A stretch of 64,000 nt of DNA from contig JAMZAV010000108.1 in NCBI GenBank assembly GCA_024449915.1, forward strand, positions 186,001 through 250,000. Direction: 5' to 3'. A program made the translations under genes and the position numbers. Below the pieces are notes generated by a model. The model made no database searches, was not told the origin of the DNA, and worked only from the letters and a program-made list of their open reading frames with translations. This stretch comes from Sweltsa coloradensis (Eukaryota > Arthropoda > Insecta > Plecoptera > Chloroperlidae). Of the stretch, positions 52,417 through 63,480 are shown piece by piece (the stretch's first letter is position 1; the number at the start of each line of letters is the position of its first letter).

Positions 52417-53478
52417 CCTTGAGTACCTTAGTGCAGCAGATTTTATTGGGGTAGTTATTTGGCCAATCTGGAGACCAAAATTCCCCCTGTTCTTCATCTC
52501 CTTCCATAAACTTCTTGCATTTCGGAGACTGACTCGATTCATCATCACAAGTCGTAGCTGATCGCGCATACCGCTTTAAAGAACTACTATCCGTTCCGAA
52601 ACTGTTCGCCCGCACTTTATCACTACCCGCACTGATAACATCGGTCCGTGGTTTGGTCAAACTTTTATACAAAGCCCTTTTAAAACTCACGCTCACATTC
52701 GATGACGTTTCTTTATTATTCAAGGCGAAAACATAATATGTGTCAATGAAATTTACCTTTTTTGAAAAATCTTTCTTTAAATCGTGCTTTTGATTTTCGT
52801 TTAAACGACTCACATTTATTTGAATTTCTTTTAACAATGATACATTTTCACTTCCAATTTTTAAACTATATGTTGGACCCGCATTAAAAACTTCTTTACC
52901 ATTGATTTTCTGTGATCTTTTGAATCTGTCTTTTTTATTTTCATGATTATGTATATCATTTCTAAGCAATGATAAATGTACATTATTATTAACCGGTAAA
53001 ATGTCTGAAACGCTCGCTTGTTTAATGCTGCTTTCTCTCTTGCTACTTGATTTAAATACAACATTCCCTACGTTGCCCGATACGTCATTTCTTTCCACGG
53101 ACGATAAAGTTAACAAATTGACCAATTCATCACTGTTGTATAAACTTTCTCTTTCGCGGTTTTTCTCACTCTTCAACGAAACTTTTGTAATTTTCTTTTC
53201 AGATTGAGCTGTATTTTCTTTTAGTCTTCTTACGTTAATTTCACTGTTTTCTCTATTTTCGTTTACACTTTTTTTAGAGTTTGATGATTTTTTATTCTCC
53301 ATCGACTGTTCGTTGTCGATGGTGGTATCACTGTATTTCTGTCGCTTGTCACTATTTCCTTGTCTTATCACGTTGATCCAAGGATGAAGCGAACTCGTGC
53401 CGATCTCAAAAAAACCGCCGTCCGAAGAGAAGTACGAAGATTGCCGATGAATCACGGACTTTGTGTCCACTCGTTTAC
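52417..53478 (-). CDS. Internal exon of a CUB-domain protein (Ser/Asn/Lys-rich region plus start of CUB)
   Basis: An open frame of 354 codons lies between a pyrimidine-rich acceptor (TTTGTTTCCAG, ending at 53479) and a consensus donor (AAGG|GTAAGT, intron starting at 52416). Upstream the frame meets a stop at 53513-53515 with no ATG in between, and the first in-frame Met is about 60 codons into the exon, so this is an internal exon rather than a first one. Both boundaries are phase 1. Counting from the TTG codon at 53500 as residue 1, residues about 9-317 contain no cysteine and are rich in Ser, Asn and Lys, with a furin-like RFKR (192-195) and three NVS glycosylation sequons. From Cys328 the sequence fits the opening of a CUB domain: about 26 residues between cysteines, with SPDWPNNYPN before C355/C356. 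The remainder of the CUB domain must lie in a later exon that I did not find. A secreted or membrane extracellular protein is inferred; a suppressor-of-lurcher/Neto-like or other CUB protein is possible but unproven. Confidence 0.8.
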
Positions 53479-54229
53479 CTGGAAACAAAAGAACACGCAA
53501 CCTATAAGTTATCTATACACAAACATTCAAACGGTTAAGAAGGGATTGACATCATTAATTGAAATAAATGTAGAAATTAATGAGCGAAGCTTTCATGTAT
53601 GCAACACTTCTCTGTTTGTCCGTTTATGTTTCGATCATCAATCAATCTAACAACGGTTAAACGTATCACGACCTCAGGTTGACATGCAGTTTCCTTCGTT
53701 GACATTTGCCTTGATACAAGAATTATACAGAATTATTTTGTGGCCCTTTGGGTCATAAGGCGTGGCTAGCATTCTTTTCATATGACGATGTTTTAATACT
53801 CGGCACCACCATCACAAAATTTCTATGCTCATTTATATTTCAGTTGTGTTTTTATTTTTTAATTGTGATTTAAAATTTAAAATAATACAGTTTCATGTCT
53901 AAATTGAATAAATACTCTATATAAGAATAATCTCGTATACCTAGCTAAAGGTATTTGCCTCAGACTGTACGCTTAATCCACAGTTTTCTAACCGAGTCGT
54001 TAGGGCTATGTGTTAAGAGAAGTGGCTAGCTTGCAATGGAAGTGGCTGCCGAAAAGATTGCGAGTAAGAATTGGACCGAAGTAATATATATCTGGGTCTC
54101 ATTTCATCGCGAGATTTGCAACTGTCTTCTGGCTACCACTCGTTAATTCGCGGTTAGTCCCAATAGTAGGAGCAGTAAATCAGGGCCATGGCTATTAGCT
54201 TTAGTGGTTCTACTGCTCGTACAAAAAAC
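53479..54229 (-). other. Intron or upstream DNA of the CUB exon
   Basis: Immediately upstream of the acceptor (minus-strand sense) the DNA is AT-rich and non-coding. It holds one reverse-oriented copy of the GGTGGAGGTGCCGGG repeat family (53576-53814). No upstream exon, signal peptide or promoter could be recognised. Confidence 0.4.
53576..53814 (-). repeat. Dispersed repeat E, inverted copy upstream of the CUB exon
   Basis: TGAGCGAAGCTTTCATGTAT, CTGTTTGTCCG, ACGTATCACGACC, ACATTTGCCTTGATACAAG, TACAGAATTATTTTGTGGCC and CGGCACCACC are the inverse family order, almost full length but diverged. Confidence 0.45.
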
Positions 54230-54413
54230 ATTGACTCGACTCTAGGAGAAGCGGAGAAATAAAATGGGTGATGACAATTCAACGGGGATTTTAAATATAT
54301 TGTAATTGTATTACATATATGATGGTCCTAAAAATTAAATATTGACTCAACTCTTGAAGAAGCGGCAAAATAAAATGGGTGATGACAATTCAACGGGGAT
54401 TTTAAATATATTG
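54230..54413 (+). repeat. 111-bp tandem duplication interrupted by a HINE
   Basis: Unit 1 is 54230-54340. Unit 2 starts at 54341 (TTGACTCAACTCTTGAAGAA versus TTGACTCGACTCTAGGAGAA) and resumes at 55031 after the element. AAAATGGGTGATGACAATTC is identical in both units. Confidence 0.7.
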
Positions 54414-55030
54414 TTGGATGAGCGAGCGAGCGTAGCGAGCGGAAGCGAAGACTTCAATTTCACTGACCCCCCAAAAAATTTAGCTCGGGTGTTTTTTTTT
54501 TTTTTTTTGTTTTTTTTTGTTTTTTTTTTGTTTTTCCGTCTGTTTGTTCGCTCGATTCCGGGCAAACGGCATACGCGATCTTGATGAAAATTTGACCGGA
54601 CCTTCGTTTTCTCTGAACTTAGAGGTGTATTGTTTTTGGGTACAATCGAAGAAATATTTCTCATAAATATCGTACTTTTACGATTTTTTTTCGATTTTTA
54701 GTGCGATATTTTCGTGACATTTGGGCCGATTCTGACCAAACGGGTGGGGCTAGAACGTTCATATTTCACATGGACATTAAGATTATGGTGATGTAGTACC
54801 TTTTGAAAGAAAAAGTTGAAAAAATTAGTCAGAATGTACAGAAATAAAGGTTTTAATATGAGTTTTTTGAAGTTTATAATACCAATTAACAAATAACAAT
54901 AGAAACTTGACAACAATCACCTCCACAATGCATTCAAAAAGCACTTGCAAAGGAAAAGTGCAAACAAAGCACAAAACGCAAAAAAAAAACGCTCATCCAT
55001 CAACGCGGCGGGACTTTAGCGTTTTCCTAG
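54414..55030 (+). mobile_element. HINE-like element, subfamily B, in a tandem duplication
   Basis: Starts TTGGATGAGCGAGCGAGCG and ends GCTCATCCATCAACGCGGCG, then CCTAG|T. One internal unit. The flanks match the uninterrupted unit at 54230-54340, which gives a related empty site. The partner copy at 55177-55941 lies tail to tail with it. Confidence 0.72.
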
Positions 55031-55176
55031 TATTACATATTTAATGGTCCAGAAAATTAAAAATCGAACTCGACCGTGATTTGAACCGGGTTCCCGAGAT
55101 TCCAGAGCATGTGACAGGAGTTGGAGACTCCGAAATATTGTAATTTTAATGTGTGAGTGTAAGATTTTGATTATTA
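55031..55176. other. Spacer between inverted HINE pair with tRNA-like box
   Basis: The first part (TATTACATATTTAATGGTCC) matches the empty-site unit at 54306. The middle has, on the minus strand, GGTTCAAATCACGG, a B-box-like match, suggesting a SINE piece. Confidence 0.4.
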
Positions 55177-55941
55177 CTAGGAAAACGCTAAAGTCCCGCC
55201 GCGTTGATGGATGAGCGGTTTTTTGTAAGTTTTTTGTTTTTTTGTTTGCACTTTTCCTTTGCAAGTGCTTTTTGAATGCATTGTAGGTGATTGTTGTCAA
55301 GTTTCTATTGTTATACTTGTTAATTGGTATTATAAACCTCAAAAAACTCATATTAAAACCTTTGTTTCTGTGGATTCTGACTAACTTTTTCAACTTTTTC
55401 TTTCAAAAGGTACTACATCACCATAACCTTAATGTTCATGGGAAATCTGAACGTTGTAGTCCCACCCGTTTGGTCAGAATCAGTCCAAATGTGACGAAAA
55501 TATCGCACTAAAAATTGAAAAACTAATATTAAAACCTTTATTTCTATAGATTCTAGCTAACTTTTTCAACTTTTACTTTAAAAGGGTACTTCAACACCAT
55601 AATCTTAATGTCCATGTGAAATATGAACGCTGTAGCTTCATCCGCTTGGTCAGAATCGGCCCAAATGTGACGAAAATATCGCACTAAAAATCGAAAAAAA
55701 TCGTAAAGTACGATATTCATGAGAAATATTTCTTCAATTGTACCCAAAAACAATACACCTCTAAGTTCAGAGAAAACGAAGGTCCCCTCAAATTTTCATC
55801 AAGATCGCATATGCCGTTTGCCCGGAATCGAGCGAACAAACAGACGGAAAAAAAAAAAAAAAAACATTGGAGCTAAATTTTTTGGGGGTCAGTGAAATTG
55901 AAGTTTTCGCTTTGCTCGCTACGCTCGCTACGCTCATCCAA
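55177..55941 (-). mobile_element. HINE-like element, subfamily B, inverted, two internal units
   Basis: Forward sequence begins CTAGGAAAACGCTAAAGTCC and ends with the TTGGATGAGCG head in inverse. Two internal units are offset by about 176 bp (ATTAAAACCTTT near 55353 and 55529). It forms an inverted pair with 54414-55030 across a 146-bp spacer. Confidence 0.72.
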
Positions 55942-58772
55942 TAACATACCCGCGTTATTCAGATGCTGTGTGTATTAACATATCTTATTTTAATAACGAC
56001 CACCTACGAAGAGTAGTGTGTTAACATCAGGTGGTTGGCAGCTTCATTAATTAAGCATGTCACATATTGAAACTATTTTTTAAATTGAAACTATGATTAT
56101 TATGTTAAAACTTTTGAATTATTTACAAATCTGTGATTCTTTTAAATTTATAGCTAAATTGCAAGATTGTACTCTCTCGAAAATTGTTACAAATCGCGAA
56201 CGTGCACCTTTACCGTTACCTTTGTAAAAAAAACTAACTGCAGTTTATTTATTATTTGTTACGCAATGCATTATTGATAGATTGATGGATATTGTTTTTC
56301 CATTCCAAAATAGATTTAAAATTACTTTAATTTTTGTTTCATTCACCAAGCAGTCAAAGTATTGCTTAAATAGAAACATAGTTTTCTTACAGAACAGGGA
56401 ATAGTTCATTAATAAACTTTGAATATTGTGAATCTAAACTTATGATGTATAACAAAACTTGCGTTTTCTGAAATTCTTACAAAAATTAAAAAAGATACAT
56501 AATTGATTTATATCATAAATTATTCAAATTGAATCCGTGACTCATAACATATAAACGAAGTATAATATTTGAAATTAAACGAAAACCCGTCAAATGTAAT
56601 TCAATAGTCTTTGTTAATCTAAATTTTTTAATGTAACTATTGTCATGAATTGTAAATTTATTTAAATATAAAAATATTCTATCTTTTATTCATAGAAGTT
56701 TCATTGCTAGTTAAGAAAATGTAAGACAAAGTACGATAAATGAATTAAGTTTGGATGATAACGATCTTACCCAGCAGTCCCAAAGAGATCTCACCAGTTA
56801 CAATAAGATGTTTACTTTAAAATTAATTAAATGCTAATAATTTTAATAAGTGTATGTTTTATGATAAGCGTTATAAAATGATCATGTCTATGAAAAATTA
56901 CTTTTTAATAACTTAAATTTTAAAATGATAATTACTCTAATTTTTAAGATAAACTTTCGAGACAGTGAAAATGTTTTACAAAAAAAGTTTTAAATAAATC
57001 CCCCCCAATTTTATTGAACGATAACCTGTTCCTCTTAACAATAGTTTAAGGTTATTTTGTTCTACGGTTTTAAGTTTTTCAAAAAAACTTTTGTTTGTGA
57101 TAATGACGAAGTTTTTTTTACTTATTTAACTTAGGTTGAAAATATTTATTGATGTAATGGGATGGGGGGGGGGGGGGGAAGAATTACAGAAACTCATTCC
57201 ACCCAAAATTGATATTTTGTGTGCATCTATGTTCCAATTTTTATTCATAATTATCTTTCAGCTTCGAAAATTAGTTTTTACAAGTGAATAAGATAGACGA
57301 TAATAGATATATAAACAAATACACATGCAATTTAAATAAAATACTATTTCAGTTAATGTTTTCACCCCGGTCGCAACCCCAAGTCTCGTGTTTTAAGATG
57401 GAGCGGCCAGTCTCAGATCCCGTTGAAAGAAAAGAAAAAGATAATCGGAAGCCATTTGTATTATACGGTCTAGAATGTGACGTGGGCTATTTGCTGAGTG
57501 GCTCGCCGGGGGTCAACTACGGGTGACCTTGACTTTCTTACAGCCAACATGGAGTTCTTTCTTCTAGAACAGTGAGCCTAGCAGGAATATTTTATGAAGG
57601 AAAAATTAGGGTAGTTTGTCATTTGGTTGAGTTTTCGTTTCGTTTACAACAATTCCAAAGTGGTAGTCATTCATTTAATCAGTATGTAGTTGTTTCATTA
57701 TGTAAGTCAAGTCAGTCAGTAAGAACATAAAATTTAGTATTTATACATTAATGATTATTTTATTAAGTATATTAAGTAATTGAAATGTACAACGTTTTAA
57801 GTTAGGTATGTGTAATACTTAAGTATACACTCGAATTTATATTCGTTTGTAAGATAGAAATTAATAAATATGTTGAATATTAATTAAGTCAGATGATCTG
57901 ACTGTGATTAAATTACGTAAAAAGTCAATCAATCAATCATTAACAATAAAAACCAAAACTTAATAACTGGATACAGAAAAAACAAAAGTTACAAAACGCA
58001 ACCGAGTTTGAACCGTGTAATATTTGGTGTTGTACTTTATAAGTGTGATTTTTGACAGTCATTATTTTTTAACAAGATTTAATTAAAAAATTTGAAAACA
58101 TTCTTCTGAAGTGTAAAAACAATATTATATGGAAATTAAATGTTGTGAGCATTTTTCATTGGCTCATTTTTATTTCTCATTGCAATTAAATTGTTCAAAC
58201 GCATTAATTAGCTTGTCGTAAAAAGAACATAACGCAAGAAAATATTTTTAAAACTGAAGTTATTATTAAGTAAGTGAAACACCACAATACGAGTAATTAT
58301 ATTTTCCCTTGTGAGCGGCTCGAAAAACATAGGTTTCGTTTTTTTCCACTTTCCCAAAACACAACATTTTGTACAAAATTATAACCAAGGGAGGTAGTGA
58401 ATTAAGTGCTTCCTTCTCTCACTAAATTACAAGACTCGACTTTTCGGGGTGAGGGGGGAGGGGGGGATATTCAAATTAATACCACGCTAATTGGAAGAGC
58501 GGCAGAAAGTATAACCTTTACATGCATTCTAATGACTTTGCGACAAATTAACACATTTCCAACTTATCGGCAAGTTTTGTCCGCAGCTGCTGTGCAACAC
58601 ATAAATTAAGACGGCAGAAAAGTCGTAGTCTTAATATTTTCTTAGAGGGTTGAAATGTTTCATCTTAAACTCGCGACGAGCGTGGACTGTGAATATTATA
58701 TTATGAAGGAAGTACTGAGCTTGACAATGTAGTAGAGGACGTGTGATTCCACACAGATTGGGAACTTATGTG
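55942..58772. other. Unannotated AT-rich DNA
   Basis: Contains a G-run at about 57164-57178 and G-rich 58447-58467; otherwise nothing recognised. Confidence 0.35.
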
Positions 58773-58925
58773 TTTTTTGATATTTATTTAACGTCTATGC
58801 TATTGAGTTATACAAACTGATTTACAACGGAGGACAACTAGATAAAACTAAGTTCATAAATATAGACACAATAGTGAACTGTAGTTGAAGTGAAGTTTGA
58901 AATAGTTTTACAACAACAATGCTCT
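58773..58925 (-). repeat. Repeat G copy
   Basis: TATTTATTTAACGTCTATGC, TTACAACGGAGGACAACTAG and ATAGACACAATAGTGAACTG match repeat G in inverse. Small tails also lie at 59354-59385 (inverted) and 20281-20323 (sense). Confidence 0.5.
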
Positions 58926-59088
58926 TTTCTGCAATTCTCATGACGCATTTAATTAATTAATATGTTACCGAACAAATAATAATAAAATACACTAATTTTA
59001 AGGCCTAGTTCTCACACTGCCATAGAAATTGAAATCGTCATAATGAATCATCAGAAATCATTTTTGAAATAGTCGTAAAAGCTTATAG

Positions 59089-59262
59089 CTACGAAAACGC
59101 TAAAGTCGTTGTTAGACGAGTGAGCGAGCCATGTGTTGAGTACCCGGGAACATTTGCATCCTTAGCCTAATAGGTAAGCGAGGAAATACCCATGCTGTCT
59201 AGATCCAGCCTTAGGTAGGGGGAAGGGAATGTTCCCGGGTACTCAACACATTGGCTTGCTTA
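59089..59262. mobile_element. Truncated sibling of the palindromic MITE
   Basis: The left end GAAAACGCTAAAGTCGTTGT is followed by GACGAGTGAGCGAGCC. Shared inner blocks are TACCCGGGAACAT, ATCCAGCCTTAGGTA and GTTCCCGGGTACTCAACACA, in inverted order relative to 13127-13304. The right arm is lost after about TTGGCTTGCT. Confidence 0.6.
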
Positions 59263-59437
59263 GGTACAGCCGTACAGCCCATACTTTCTCTGTATCTACA
59301 GAGGCTACAGCCTGCAAGGATCGGCTATAAAAATTTCTTTCTTTCTTTCTTTCTTAAACGTCTATCTTATTCCTAGATAAAGCCATAATAAGCCTACATC
59401 TAAATTATTTATATAACTATTGATATTATTAGCTTTT

Positions 59438-59815
59438 GACATGAATGAGTCATCTGGGAGTCTTTTTTACTACTTGAATATCACATGCAGCATTTTCTTT
59501 CTGCGTTTAATCGATTTATTTATTAGTTAGTTACTATATCGGCCTACATTAATTTAAATGCACATTTTACTTTTTGAAATTTGTAACGGTCATAAACATT
59601 AATTATAAGGGTGATTGTAGATAAATCGGCCGGTCCACCCCCATTCTTTCAGTTAATAGTTATGACCGTTGCAAGGTTCAAAAAGTGAAATGCATATTTA
59701 AATTAATGTAGGCCGATATAGTATCTAACTAGTAAATAAATGGACTGAACGCAGAAAGAAACTGCAGCATGTGATATTCAAGTAGCAAAAAACACTCTCG
59801 TGGCTCATTCATGTA
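59438..59815. mobile_element. Fold-back MITE, about 378 bp
   Basis: Left arm 59438-59595 (GACATGAATGAG inward to CGGTCATAA) and right arm 59660-59815 are inverse copies, with some substitutions, around a unique 64-bp centre. Shared blocks include TACTTGAATATCACATGC and TATCGGCCTACATTAATTTA. No coding capacity. Confidence 0.68.
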
Positions 59816-59945
59816 CAAATGTCTATATTGAGTGAGTATGGTAACAACTATATGTTTTGTTTATTTTTCAATTGATCTTAAGTCTTCATTCTTAACAATT
59901 ATACATAATTATACATAATTAAACCTATTTTAAAGTGTACTCCAT

Positions 59946-59990
59946 CTAGTGGCGTATCCAGGGTGGAGCTAGGGGGGCTTGGCCCCCAAG
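59946..59990 (+). mobile_element. Possible DNA-transposon terminus
   Basis: TAGTGGCGTATCCAGGGTGG followed by GGGGGGCTTGGCCCCC resembles the CAGTGGCGTAGCCAGG termini common in animal DNA transposons. No partner end was found. Confidence 0.3.
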
Positions 59991-60079
59991 AATTCCCAGC
60001 TTTAATATTATATTCTACAAATCATCCGGGTTTACGCAAAAAATTAAATTCATCTATAACTCCTCTTTTTCCGTTCAGA

Positions 60080-60243
60080 AAAACACCTTAATCGCAATGG
60101 ATCTAGCTGATTTTGTAAGCAGTTCTCAGTTAACTCGTACCGGATGTCAGTTTAAAATTTCAGCGCAATCTGTTCAGCGATTGATTGAACAGAATATGCG
60201 CCGTTTGAGTTGAATTGTATCCTCAGTCGCTCCGCTCCATCGT
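60080..60243 (-). mobile_element. Second fragment related to 13570-13795
   Basis: Shares, in order, TCGCAATGGATC, AACAGTTCTCAGT-like, CCGGATGTC, AATCTGTTCAGCG and CCGTTTGAGTTGAAT with the fragment at 13570-13795. Ends in a GGAGCGGAGCGACTGAGG-type head on the minus strand. Confidence 0.45.
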
Positions 60244-63200
60244 CTAAAACAAGAACAATATTATACTTATGACGGGCCAATCAGAAGTCGTAAATTACTA
60301 TGAGATGTCAATAAATTATGAATTACCAATCAAAAGTTTGGATTATTGTAATAAAAAATTCTTACGGCGATGTGGGAACTGGGATTTACGCTACTTAAAA
60401 TTATGAAAATTGAAAATGTGATTGTTCTTTTGATTTGCGTTATAAAGAGTACAAGGCACAGTGAAAACCGTATTAGAAATAAAATTACTATAATTGTAAG
60501 TGAGCCTTTACCTTGTACAATATATGTGTGTGAGTTTGTCCAATTAGTTTACGTAATTTGTTATTATAAATAATATATAAATATATATATATATAATAAA
60601 TAATAACCCCGTAATATTGTTTTTTAATATGCTTACTGACTTTTTTTTTACATACCGGTAACATCTAAGTTTAATCATATTTGATAACTTTGCGTGGTTT
60701 TGAGTTTTATGTTTTAATGCAAATGTGTATTACAAAAATACGATACAAAAAATCATTAATAAAATAAGTGATTTAAATGTTAATCATCTGTTCATACTAA
60801 CACGCAATAATCAAAGTTAATTTGAACAGAATTTGAATTGTAATTTGAAACCAATGCTACTGCATATTAATATTCTGCTTACGTCAATGGAACTTTTCTT
60901 ATAAACATCCTGGCGTTGTTTGTATTGATTACGCTTCCAATACACGCACACAATCAGTTCCATGTACGCCCGTACGTAGCAAACCAACTAGCTGTATTGA
61001 TGTTGTAAAAACCGACCATGAATAGGTAGCATATGGCGTACAATCAACGTTTATTGAACCGTACATTGGCCCGATATACATCGCTTCGGGGTGGAAATAA
61101 AAATAATATATATCAAATCATGGATGTATTCCACTGAATCATGAGTACGTACCAGCACAAGTACAGTAGCCTCCAAAATTGTAGATCACAATATGTACTT
61201 CCTTTCAAACCGTTGGCCTATTGAATTTTTATCTTTTTTTTTATCTTGGGAAGCCTGCCCAGGATGCAATGCATACCCCTCTTTTTGTCTATATAGGTAT
61301 TTTGGAATTTGAAAAGTTGTGAACGGAATGTCCGAGGGTTGTTTAAGAGGGATAAGTTCATTGCATTCGCATTAAACGACGGAGGAAATCTTCGAAAAAA
61401 CTTTCAGTTTGGATTTTCGTTTGCGAATTTGCGATGTTATAATATATTTATGTAATATTGACACGTGTATTTTGATCTATGGGAAAACAAATATTTAAAA
61501 AAGTTCGTTATTTATAAATTTGTTATTTTTTTAATAATATTTATTATTGCTGAGAGTGGCAGTTCATGCGTAACTTGTGAGACTGTGATTCGGTTTACGA
61601 TTTGAATCTCGCCAGCGGCAATCCTGACTGTTTGTTTTCCGAGGTTTTCTTTAGTCGTTATTACGAATGCAAGGGAGTGAGTCTTAAACAGCCTTCGGAC
61701 ATCCCTTTAACAAATTTTTCCTATATCCAAACTACGTGATTAGACATTGTACCGTGGGCAGGTGTTCCGCAACTTTTTAAATTTTATTTTAATTGCTAAA
61801 ATTGTTATACTGTAAATGAACTTTGTATGTCATATAATACACATACCATATATTCCATTGTATTCCATGTATTAATAAAGTCTGTATTATGTCTATTTGG
61901 CTTTGTTAAAAAAATCTGCTCCGCGATTTTTGCGGCCACTATACACACATAATGTGAAAATATGTGCGTAAAGAAGTGAGGTTGACAGGAAGATGGACAC
62001 GAACCCGCTCGCACACAAAACACGGTTTTATTTCCACGTATAACTTATTAGAATCTGCATGACTGTGCGTGAATTATATTCGCAATTGTCATCGAGTAAT
62101 GAATGTAAAAAAATACTTTGAATCCAGTACTGATTGTCATGAAACAATACTTCATTTTCATGGATGTCGCTTTGTCCTTCATGCAGTTGGACGAAGCTCG
62201 ATTCAGATTCTCGTATTTTGTAAATTAATGTGTTTGAAGTAACATTTCATTTTGAGAATATTGTATTTTTTATTGTTATTAACTTTATAAAGAGAACAGA
62301 ATAGCATACCATTTTTCCTGTTTCCAATACATCAATTTTTTTAAAAGCAATAACATTGTTCATAAATGAAAGTCATGTCTTTGCAAGAATAATATAATAA
62401 GAGAAATGGGTTAATTTATTCTAGTATCGAAATCCTGTGTTTGAGAGCATTCTCACACATTTTTTGTCACAATTACAACATGGCGACTAATGAGTTTTAT
62501 ATAACGTAATTTTTTACACCATCAAAATAAAGTTTTTTGTGCGTAGTACATAAATATACCATTATGTTATTTTATATGAAATTTTTCACGCTTTTTTCAA
62601 TACGTGGAAGAATTGGTGGAATCACGTGATGAAGAAGAAAGTAAGGAGAAGAGCGAGACAATATAGGATAAGCGTCAGGCATGGCTAGCCGACTTCGATA
62701 GATCCGGGGAGCCAAGAGTGTGGTGGAATCCTCTCCCCCCCTCACCTTCCAGACATCATTGTTGTCTATATTATTGATAAATTAATCTAGTTTGTTTTGT
62801 ACCCAACTTCCTAAACAAAGCATGAACAGAAATTTTGGTCCGTATTAATTATACAATTCTTCATAGTCATTTGTTAAGATATAGGGGAGCTTTATAATTT
62901 CCGTATTAAAATTTTTATCGAATAAATATTCTTTCAGATGCTATTTTCTTGGTTGTTAGCGTACCATCATATTTTAAGATTCCTTTTCTGATAGAAGTTT
63001 GAGATTTACTCAATTAAAGAAACCAAATCTAATATTTGTTATCAAAACGAAACACATATCGTATCGATATCAGTATTTTGTGTGGACTATCTGAAATAAG
63101 AAAATTTTTGTCTTTCTGCTTTTCGATTCTAAAAAGACTTTTACTACTTGTCGGGGATTGACAAGGAGAAATACATCAGCACTCACTGATTACATCTAGC

Positions 63201-63377
63201 ACACTATGTATTATCAACTGTTTACTCTAGCCAAGTTACTTAATTCCTACACCACTATTCCTACTTTCCTACCGACATCTCGTGCCTCCTTAGGCCACTG
63301 GTAGACTCTTCTTCGACCCTACCAGCCCTTGGCTAGGATCTCACCCGATCATCGACACCACAGTTCTAGCCACTAGC
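60244..63377. other. Unannotated AT-rich DNA
   Basis: Nothing firm. GATTTGAATCTCGCC near 61600 is a weak B-box-like match; short frames are unsupported. Confidence 0.3.
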
Positions 63378-63480
63378 CAGAGTTGGGTAAGATACTTCTT
63401 GAAAGTATCTAGGTATAGGTAAAGATACTTTGGCTCAAATGGATCTAAATACAGGAATCGAGACATAAAAATATAAAAAG
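63378..63480 (+). mobile_element. hAT-like terminal sequence
   Basis: CAGAGTTGGGTAAGATACTT has the CAGNGNTGGG form of hAT termini and is followed by alternating GTATCTAGGTATAGG/AAAGATAC sequence typical of such ends. The opposite terminus was not found in the window. Confidence 0.3.

Noticed and set aside
52375..53207. Shorter frames overlapping the CUB exon on both strands
   Set aside because: They are shadows of the 354-codon exon in other frames and lack its splice sites and CUB motif.
54342..55753. Several 66-125 codon frames across the inverted HINE pair
   Set aside because: They are all inside repeat sequence, present on both strands, and changed by indels between copies.
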